From DASUDX01 sp036275365 (GTDB lineage Bacteria; Pseudomonadota; Gammaproteobacteria; Nevskiales; Nevskiaceae), in assembly GCA_036275365.1 (NCBI GenBank), contig DASUDX010000090.1:1-19994 (forward strand): DNA of 19,994 bases. Reading direction: 5' to 3'. The notes under the pieces are model-generated. The model saw nothing but the letters and a program-made list of their open reading frames with translations. It was not told the DNA's origin and did no database searches. The first letter of the stretch is position 1, and each line of letters starts with the position of its first letter. Made by a program: the position numbers and the translations under genes. Positions 1 to 5,807 of this stretch are shown one piece after another.

Positions 1-1559
1 TCCAGCCGGCCGGTGCGGTGCTTTACACCCCGCCCGATGGCAACGGTCTCAATCCGCTGCTGCGCCATCCTGGCATGATCATCCACCCGCCAATGCTCTA
101 CCTGGGCTTTGTCTCGTTCGTCATTCCCTTCGCCTTCGCCATCGCCGCCCTGGTCAGCGGTCGGCTCGACGCCGCCTGGGCGCGCTGGACCCGGCCCTGG
201 ACCACCGCCGCCTGGCTCTGTCTGACGCTCGGCATCACCCTCGGCTCCTGGTGGGCCTACATGGAGCTGGGCTGGGGCGGCTGGTGGTTCTGGGATCCGG
301 TGGAGAACGCCTCCTTCATGCCCTGGCTGGTCGGCACCGCGCTGATCCACTCGCTGGCGGTGACCGAGAAGCGCGGCCTGCTGAAGAGCTGGACCCTGCT
401 GCTCGCCATCCTCGCCTTCGCGCTGTCCCTGCTCGGCACCTTCCTGGTGCGCTCCGGGGTGGTGGTGAGCGTGCACGCCTTCGCCAGCGATCCGGCCCGC
501 GGCGTGTTCATCCTCGCCTTCCTCGCCGTGGTGGTGGTGAGCTCGCTCACGCTCTACGCCTGGCGGGCCCCGGCGCTCGCCAGCGAGGGGGAGCTCGCCC
601 TGCGCTCCCGCGAGGGGCTGCTGCTGCTCAACAATGTGTTCCTGGTGGTGGCCGCTGCGGCGGTGCTGCTCGGCACGCTCTACCCGCTGGTCATCGATGC
701 CCTCGGGCTGGGCAAGCTCTCGGTCGGCCCGCCGTATTTCAACGCGGTGTTCCTGCCCCTGATGGCGCCCCTGGCGGTGCTGCTGAGTTTTGGTGCGGTG
801 CTGCCGTGGAAGCGCGAGGGCGGCCGCGAGGCCCTGCGGCGGCTGCGCGGACCGCTGATCCTCTCCCTGCTGGCGGCCCTGCTGCTGCCGCTGCTGCTGC
901 GCCACCCGCTCACCGCGCTGGGCCTGGCCGGCGGCTTCCTCGGCCTCTGGGTGCTGATCGGCGCCCTGCTCGAGCCCTGGCACCGCCTGCGTGCCAAGCG
1001 CCGCTGGAAGGACGGGCTGGCCAGCATTCCGCGCGGCGTGTGGGGCATGAGCCTCGCGCACTTGGGCCTGGGCCTGTGGACGCTCGGGGTGACCTTCGCC
1101 AGCCTCTACAGCGTCGAGCGCGATGTGCGGCTGGGTCCGGGCCAGCAGGCCGAGATCGGCGACTACCAGTTCCGCTTCGACGGCGTGCGGGTGGTGGCCG
1201 GCCCCAACTACGAGTCCGATCTCGGCACCGTGGTGGTGAGCCGGGACGGCCAGACACTGGCCGCGCTCACCCCGGAGAAGCGCCTGTATCCCTCCCAGGG
1301 CAGCGTGATGACCGAGGCCGCGGTGGACGCCAGCCTCGCGCGCGATCTGTATGTGGCGCTGGGCGAGCCGATCGATCCGGCCCGCCCGGAGGGTGAGTGG
1401 GCGCTGCGGCTTTATGTCAAACCGATGATGCGTCTGGTCTGGCTGGGCGGACTGCTGATGGGCATCGGCGGCCTGCTGGCGGCCAGCGACCGCCGCTACC
1501 GGCTGGCCCGGCCGCTGGCGGCTCCGGTGACGCGCGACCCGCTCGGGCAGCCGGCCTGA
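1..1559 (+). CDS. ccmF: Cytochrome c heme lyase subunit CcmF (5' partial)
   Basis: CcmF is the integral membrane subunit of the System I holocytochrome c synthetase. With CcmH and CcmI it attaches heme, delivered by CcmE, to CXXCH motifs of apocytochromes in the periplasm. The open frame runs in from the left edge, so about 518 codons are visible of a protein usually near 650 residues; the N-terminal helices are missing. Visible marks are the tryptophan-rich WWD heme-handling motif WGGWWFWDPVENAS (about 270-315), many hydrophobic helices, the HPPMLYLGF stretch (about 82-110) and VSVHAFASDP (about 466-495), which carry the conserved histidines thought to ligate heme. A large periplasmic loop lies near the C-terminus before a last helix. 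The stop at 1557-1559 is 2 bases before ccmG, so the genes are co-transcribed. The first GTG in the window (18) is internal and not the true start. Confidence 0.96.
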   Translation, partial: QPAGAVLYTPPDGNGLNPLLRHPGMIIHPPMLYLGFVSFVIPFAFAIAALVSGRLDAAWARWTRPWTTAAWLCLTLGITLGSWWAYMELGWGGWWFWDPVENASFMPWLVGTALIHSLAVTEKRGLLKSWTLLLAILAFALSLLGTFLVRSGVVVSVHAFASDPARGVFILAFLAVVVVSSLTLYAWRAPALASEGELALRSREGLLLLNNVFLVVAAAAVLLGTLYPLVIDALGLGKLSVGPPYFNAVFLPLMAPLAVLLSFGAVLPWKREGGREALRRLRGPLILSLLAALLLPLLLRHPLTALGLAGGFLGLWVLIGALLEPWHRLRAKRRWKDGLASIPRGVWGMSLAHLGLGLWTLGVTFASLYSVERDVRLGPGQQAEIGDYQFRFDGVRVVAGPNYESDLGTVVVSRDGQTLAALTPEKRLYPSQGSVMTEAAVDASLARDLYVALGEPIDPARPEGEWALRLYVKPMMRLVWLGGLLMGIGGLLAASDRRYRLARPLAAPVTRDPLGQPA

Positions 1560-1561
1560 GC

Positions 1562-2080
1562 ATGCGTTTTCTGATTCCGCTGGCGCTGGCCCTGGGCCTG
1601 GTGGCCCTGCTCGGGGTGGGCCTCACCCTCAAGCCGGGCGAGGTGCCCAGCCCGCTGATCGGCAAGCCGGTGCCGGCCTTTGCCCTGCCGGTGCTGGGCG
1701 GCGACGGCCTGCAGGACCAGCGCCTGCTGCAGGGGCGGCCGCGGCTGGTGAACTTCTGGGCCAGCTGGTGCACCCCCTGTCTGGAGGAACATCCGCTGCT
1801 GCTGCGGCTGGCCCGCGAGCAGGGGGTGGAGATCATCGGCATCAACTACAAGGACGAGCCGGCGGCGGCCCAGGCCTGGCTCAGCCGCCACGGCAATCCG
1901 TTCCAGCTGATCCTCGCCGATCGCCTGGGCAGCGCCGGGCTCGACTGGGGCGTCTACGGCGTCCCCGAGACCTTTCTGATCGGCGCCGATGGCCGCATCC
2001 TCGCCAAGCACATCGGCCCGCTCAACGAGGCCGCCTGGCGCGAGCGCCTGGCGCCGCTGTGGGCGGGGGGCGGGGCATGA
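1562..2080 (+). CDS. ccmG: Thiol:disulfide interchange protein CcmG/DsbE
   Basis: This is a membrane-tethered periplasmic thioredoxin-like protein that reduces apocytochrome c, or CcmH, so that heme can be attached. The 172-residue product has an uncleaved N-terminal anchor (residues 2-23). A thioredoxin fold follows, with the active site WASWCTPC (Cys70 and Cys73) and the CcmG signature GVYGVPETF (130-138), which contains the cis-proline of the family. Length fits the family (about 170-185). I chose ATG 1562 because it gives the expected anchor and lies 2 bases after ccmF; the same frame is open upstream only as a shadow of ccmF. The 3' end overlaps ccmH by an ATGA, which suggests translational coupling. 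Nothing odd is seen. Confidence 0.96.
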   Translation: MRFLIPLALALGLVALLGVGLTLKPGEVPSPLIGKPVPAFALPVLGGDGLQDQRLLQGRPRLVNFWASWCTPCLEEHPLLLRLAREQGVEIIGINYKDEPAAAQAWLSRHGNPFQLILADRLGSAGLDWGVYGVPETFLIGADGRILAKHIGPLNEAAWRERLAPLWAGGGA

Positions 2081-2556
2081 GCCGGCGCTGGCTGGCCGGC
2101 CTGCTGCTGGGGGTGGCACTGCCGCTGGCGTCCCAGCCGCCGGCGGCCGAGGTCGAGGCCCAGCTCGAGGCCATCGTCCTGGAGGCCCCGGCCGAGGCGC
2201 GCTACCGCGCCTTCCTCTACGAGCTGCGCTGCCTGGTCTGCCAGAACCAGACCCTTGCCGATTCCCGCGCCCCGCTGGCGCTGGATCTGCGCCTGCAGGT
2301 GCGGCGGCGCATCGCGGCCGGCGAGAGCGATGAGCAGATCCGCGCCTATCTCACCGAGCGCTATGGCGAGTTCGTGCTCTACAAGCCGCGGCTGAACGCG
2401 CGGACCGTGCTGCTCTGGGCCGGCCCGGCGCTGCTGGTGGTGCTGGCCCTGGTCATCGCCCTGCGCCAGCTGCGCCGCCGTCCGCCGCAGCCGGTGGCGG
2501 CGGTGGACGCCGAGGCCCTGCGCCGCCTGCTCGACGAACGCCCACCTGCCCCATGA
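2077..2556 (+). CDS. ccmH: Cytochrome c maturation protein CcmH (CycL type)
   Basis: CcmH is the thiol-reductase-like partner of CcmF and CcmG, and keeps the CXXCH cysteines of apocytochromes reduced. The 159-residue product has a signal sequence (about 1-19), the family motif LRCLVCQNQ with Cys52 and Cys55, a three-helix periplasmic domain, a transmembrane helix (about 111-129) and a short basic cytoplasmic tail. This is the short form of the protein: the TPR part, which is fused to it in E. coli CcmH, is here the separate next gene, ccmI. The start at 2077 overlaps the ccmG stop and the stop overlaps the ccmI start, both as ATGA, so the operon is translated in a coupled way. Confidence 0.95.
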   Translation: MSRRWLAGLLLGVALPLASQPPAAEVEAQLEAIVLEAPAEARYRAFLYELRCLVCQNQTLADSRAPLALDLRLQVRRRIAAGESDEQIRAYLTERYGEFVLYKPRLNARTVLLWAGPALLVVLALVIALRQLRRRPPQPVAAVDAEALRRLLDERPPAP

Positions 2557-3788
2557 CCCCGGTGCTGACGCTGTTCCTGATGCTGGTGCTGGCGCTGATC
2601 GCCGGCCTGCTGCTGGCGCGTCCCTGGCTGCAGGGCCGGTATGACGCCACCCTGAGCCGGCGCGAGGCCAATGTCGCCGGTTACCGGCAGCGGCTGGCCG
2701 AGCTGGCCGCCGAGGAAGCCGCCGGGCTGATCGACGCCGAGGCGGCCCGCCATCTGCGGGAGGAACTCGACCGCCGCCTGCTCGCCGACGCCGACGGGGC
2801 CCCGGTGGCCGCCGACCGCCGGCCGCCGCCGCGGCCGCTGCTGGCGCTGTGGCTGGGGTTGCTGCTGAGCCTGCTCGCCGCCGGCGGCTACTGGGGGCTG
2901 GGCGGCAGCTGGCGGGTGCAGGCGCGCATCGAGCAGGCCGCCGCCGACCCCGCGGCCGCCGAGCGGCTCTCGGTGCTGGCGATGGTGGAAGGTCTGCAGG
3001 CACGCCTGGCCGGCCAGCCGGACGATCTGGAGGGCTGGACCCTGCTGGCGCGATCGCTCGGCGTGCTCGAGCGTCACGCCGAGGCGGCCGAGGCCTATGC
3101 GCGGGCGCTGCGGCTCGCCCCGAGCCCGGATGCCGATCTGCTCACCGGCGAGGGCGAGATGCGCGCCCTGGCCGTCGGGCGCGATCTGCAGGGCCTGCCG
3201 CGCGAGCGCTTCGAGCAGGCGCTGCAGGTGGCGCCGGACCATCCACGCGCACTCTGGTTCGCCGGACTGGCCGCGCTGCAGGCCGGCGAGACCGACCGCA
3301 CCCGCGCGCTCTGGCAGCGGCTGGCGGATCGTCCGGATCTGCCGCCCGAGCTGCGCGAGACCCTGCTGGGCCGCCTGCGCGAGCTCGACGCGGCTGGCTT
3401 GGCCGCGGCGCCGGCCCCGGCTGCACCGGCTGCCGCAGCCCCGCCGGTGCAGCTGCGGATACGCTTGGCGCTGTCGGAGGTGCCGGGATCCTGGCCGGAG
3501 CGTGCAGCGCTGTTCGTCTACGCCCGGGCCGAGCCGGGGCCGCCGATGCCGGTCGCGGTGTATCGCGGCCGGCCCCAGGAGGTGCCGGGGGAGATCGTGC
3601 TGGACGATCGCTCGGCGATGCTGCCCGGGGTGAGCCTGTCGCAGTTCTCGCAGTGGCGGGTCGGTGCGCGCATCAGCCTGGATGGCGAGGCGACACCCGG
3701 CCCCGGTGACTTCGAGGACGAGCGGCTGGTCTCGCTCACCGAGGCGGCGGCGCCGGTCGCGTTGCAGCTCGCCCCCCGCCGGCCCTGA
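2553..3788 (+). CDS. ccmI: Cytochrome c maturation chaperone CcmI (TPR protein)
   Basis: CcmI is the apocytochrome c chaperone of the heme ligation complex and binds the C-terminal helix of the apoprotein. The 411-residue product has a first transmembrane helix (about 3-23), a cytoplasmic coiled loop rich in Glu and Arg (about 35-85) and a second helix (about 93-112). A periplasmic TPR region follows (about 150-285, including LEGWTLLARSLGVLERHAEA). After an Ala/Pro-rich linker (about 288-303) comes a C-terminal domain containing GPPMPVAVYRG and the strand SQFSQW. This is the full-length architecture of gammaproteobacterial CcmI. The start overlaps ccmH by ATGA. The low-complexity linker is typical of the family, and the C-terminal domain is well conserved in type. 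Confidence 0.93.
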   Translation: MTPVLTLFLMLVLALIAGLLLARPWLQGRYDATLSRREANVAGYRQRLAELAAEEAAGLIDAEAARHLREELDRRLLADADGAPVAADRRPPPRPLLALWLGLLLSLLAAGGYWGLGGSWRVQARIEQAAADPAAAERLSVLAMVEGLQARLAGQPDDLEGWTLLARSLGVLERHAEAAEAYARALRLAPSPDADLLTGEGEMRALAVGRDLQGLPRERFEQALQVAPDHPRALWFAGLAALQAGETDRTRALWQRLADRPDLPPELRETLLGRLRELDAAGLAAAPAPAAPAAAAPPVQLRIRLALSEVPGSWPERAALFVYARAEPGPPMPVAVYRGRPQEVPGEIVLDDRSAMLPGVSLSQFSQWRVGARISLDGEATPGPGDFEDERLVSLTEAAAPVALQLAPRRP

Positions 3789-3813
3789 GTTCCGCCGTCC
3801 GACCGCCGCGCGC

Positions 3814-4680
3814 ATGACCAGCCCGACCACGCTGCACCAGCTTCCCCCGACCGGCCCTCTGTTCCTGCAGGCCGCCGCCAGCCTCACCCGCCGCGCCCGC
3901 GCCGATGTGCACCTGCCCGGGCTCGAGGTGCGGGTGCCCGGCGTCCTGCCGGACCGCCAGCAGCTGCAGGCCTACCGCGAGATCTGCGGCTTCAGCGGTG
4001 ATCAGACCCTGCCGATCACCTACCCGCAGGTGCTGGCCGCCAGCCTGCACCTGTGGCTGCTGACCCGCCCGGCATTTCCGCTGCCGGTGATCGGCATCGT
4101 CCATCTGCGCAACCGCATCGAGCAGACCGCCCCGCTGGCGGCCGACCGCGGCTACGAGATCCGCGTGCGCCTGGGCGGCTCGCGCACCACCCATCTGGGG
4201 CTGGAGTTCGATCTGGTCACCGAGTGGCGCGATGACGCCGGCCAGGTGGTCTGGCATGCGGTGACCACGCCGCTGTCGCGGATCAAGACCGGCCTGCCCA
4301 AGCCGGCGCGCGAGGCCGCGCCCGCGCCGCCGCGGCTGGTCGACTACCGCAGCTTCGAGGCGCCGGAGGACATCGGCCGCCGCTACGCGCCGATCGCCCA
4401 GGACTACAACCCGATCCATCTCTACCCGCTGACCGCGCGGCTGTTCGGCTTTCCGCGCGCCATCGCCCACGGGATGTGGGCGCTGGCCCGGGCCACCGCC
4501 CTGCTCGAAGGGGTGCGCGGCCGCGACAGCCGCAGCCTCTCCGTGCAGTTCCGCCAGCCGCTGCTGCTGCCGGGCAAGGTGACCCTGAAGTTCGCCGCCG
4601 AGAACCCGGCCGGCGAGAGCGAGTTCGCCCTGCTGGCGCGGGCCAGCGACAAGGTCCATTTCACCGGTTCGCTGAGCTGA
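3814..4680 (+). CDS. MaoC-family hot-dog dehydratase / enoyl-CoA hydratase-like protein
   Basis: The 288-residue product looks like a double hot-dog protein of the MaoC / (R)-specific enoyl-CoA hydratase superfamily. The C-terminal half holds the hydratase signature as QDYNPIH, with the catalytic pair Asp197 and His202, followed by LFGFPRAIAHGMW, which matches the conserved stretch after the dyad. The N-terminal half is a degenerate hot-dog repeat with no catalytic residues visible. A role in fatty acid or acyl-CoA metabolism is inferred; the substrate cannot be read from sequence. ATG 3814 is preferred over in-frame codons inside ccmI because it gives a clean N-terminus. The gene begins 25 bases after ccmI and may be read through from the ccm operon, although no functional link to cytochrome c is known to me. 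Confidence 0.85.
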   Translation: MTSPTTLHQLPPTGPLFLQAAASLTRRARADVHLPGLEVRVPGVLPDRQQLQAYREICGFSGDQTLPITYPQVLAASLHLWLLTRPAFPLPVIGIVHLRNRIEQTAPLAADRGYEIRVRLGGSRTTHLGLEFDLVTEWRDDAGQVVWHAVTTPLSRIKTGLPKPAREAAPAPPRLVDYRSFEAPEDIGRRYAPIAQDYNPIHLYPLTARLFGFPRAIAHGMWALARATALLEGVRGRDSRSLSVQFRQPLLLPGKVTLKFAAENPAGESEFALLARASDKVHFTGSLS

Positions 4681-4681
4681 C

Positions 4682-4704
4682 CCGGGGCCTCGCCGGCGCC
4701 CCGG
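4682..4704. other. GC-rich hairpin after the MaoC-like gene
   Basis: CCGGGGC at 4682-4688 pairs with GCCCCGG at 4698-4704 across a 9-base loop, starting 1 base after the stop codon. No T-run follows, so it is not a classical intrinsic terminator. It could slow 3' exonuclease decay or assist Rho-dependent termination; that is inference. Confidence 0.35.
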
Positions 4705-4734
4705 TCCGGCGATGCAATCTTCAAGGTGAGGGCC

Positions 4735-4740
4735 TACACT
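4735..4740 (+). promoter_or_regulatory. Possible -10 element for galU
   Basis: TACACT matches the sigma70 -10 consensus at four of six positions and lies about 73 bases before the galU start, in the 133-base gap after the MaoC-like gene. No convincing -35 box is seen 16-18 bases upstream. A very similar CTACACT occurs before lpd in this window, which gives slight support. Confidence 0.3.
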
Positions 4741-4813
4741 GCGCGGGCCCTTTCACCTCTCGCCGGTCGCCCAAGTCGCGGACCGGCCACAAGAAAATCC
4801 GGGAGTCGTCTCC

Positions 4814-5716
4814 ATGCGTATCCGCAAGGCCGTGTTTCCCGTCGCCGGGCTCGGCACGCGCTTTCTTCCTGCCACCAAGGCCAGCGCAAAGGAGATGCTG
4901 CCGGTCGTTGACAAGCCCCTGATCCAGTACGCGGTGCAGGAGGCGATTTCCGCCGGGGCCGAGGAGCTGATCTTCGTCACCGGCCGCTCGAAGAACTCCA
5001 TCATGGATCACTTCGACAAGGCCTATGAGCTGGAGGCCGAGCTGGCCCAGCGGCAGAAGACCAAGCTGCTCGAGACGGTGCAGGAAATCCTCCCGCCGGG
5101 CATCACCTGCATCTACATCCGCCAGGCCGAGGCCCTGGGCCTGGGCCACGCCGTGCTCTGCGCCTGGCCGGCGGTGGGCGACGAGGACTTCTCGGTGATC
5201 CTTGCCGACGACCTGATCGACGGCAAGCTGCGGCCTTGCCTGGCCCAGATGCAGCGCGTCTACCAGGAGTACGGCACCAGCGTGATCGCCACCCAGCGGG
5301 TGCCCAAGGAAGAGGTCTCCAGCTACGGCATCGTCGAGACCCAGCCGGTGGGTCCGGGCCTCGGCGAGATCCGCAAGATCGTGGAGAAGCCCAAGCCCGC
5401 CGATGCGCCGAGCAATCTCGCCGTCGTGGGTCGCTACATCCTGACCCCGCGCATCTTCAAGCTGCTGGAGCGCACCCCGCGTGGCGCCGGCGGGGAGATC
5501 CAGCTGACCGACGCGATCAGCCAGATGATCCAGGAGCAGACCGTGCTGGCCTACGAGTTCGAAGGCACCCGCTATGACTGCGGCTCCAAGCTCGGCTACC
5601 TCAAGGCCAATGTCGAGTACGGCCTCAAGCATCCGGAGCTGGCCGAGGACTTCCGCAGCTATCTCGGCGAGCTGACCCAGGACTGGAAGAAGGCCGAGAA
5701 GGCCAAGAAGCCGTAA
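4814..5716 (+). CDS. galU: UTP--glucose-1-phosphate uridylyltransferase
   Basis: GalU makes UDP-glucose from UTP and glucose-1-phosphate in the cytoplasm, supplying LPS core, exopolysaccharide, osmoprotectant glucans and galactose metabolism. The 300-residue product matches bacterial GalU in length. It starts with the nucleotidyltransferase signature GLGTRFLPATK (12-22), followed by KEMLPVVDKP (26-35). It also has the metal/UTP-binding DDL (about 136), the VEKP motif and GRYILTP in the second half. Start ATG 4814 gives the normal N-terminus (RIRKAVFPVAG); a weak GGGAG (4801-4805) precedes it. The gene stands alone in its own unit: a 133-base gap lies before it and the CTGGAAA repeat element after it. 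The stop is TAA, unlike the TGA used by most neighbours. Confidence 0.97.
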   Translation: MRIRKAVFPVAGLGTRFLPATKASAKEMLPVVDKPLIQYAVQEAISAGAEELIFVTGRSKNSIMDHFDKAYELEAELAQRQKTKLLETVQEILPPGITCIYIRQAEALGLGHAVLCAWPAVGDEDFSVILADDLIDGKLRPCLAQMQRVYQEYGTSVIATQRVPKEEVSSYGIVETQPVGPGLGEIRKIVEKPKPADAPSNLAVVGRYILTPRIFKLLERTPRGAGGEIQLTDAISQMIQEQTVLAYEFEGTRYDCGSKLGYLKANVEYGLKHPELAEDFRSYLGELTQDWKKAEKAKKP

Positions 5717-5725
5717 AAGCACGAA

Positions 5726-5803
5726 CAGTTTCGGGTTTCCAGTTTCCAGTGTCTGGGCCGAAACGGTGGTTTCTGGAAACTGGAAACTGTCAACTGGAAA
5801 CTG
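5726..5803. repeat. Inverted CTGGAAA-unit repeat element between galU and sucA
   Basis: The 91-base galU-sucA gap is mostly an imperfect palindrome built from a 7-base unit, CTGGAAA, and its complement TTTCCAG. The left arm has two TTTCCAG units plus an outer CAGTTTC (5726-5732). The right arm has three CTGGAAA units, two in tandem (5773-5786) and one set apart by 7 bases (5794-5800). The 15 bases at 5735-5749 are a perfect reverse complement of 5773-5787, with a 23-base loop. No target-site duplication or gene is present. It resembles a REP-like or BIME-like intergenic repeat, but a family name cannot be given without the genome. The right arm ends 4 bases before the sucA ATG. Confidence 0.8.
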
Positions 5804-5807
5804 CCTC

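Noticed and set aside
5726..5803. CRISPR-like array
   Set aside because: The units are 7 bases, partly tandem and partly inverted, with no regular spacers and no cas genes nearby.
5766..5807. Upstream in-frame GTG start for sucA
   Set aside because: It would translate the CTGGAAA repeat into a 14-residue extension unlike any SucA N-terminus; the ATG at 5808 gives the family start.
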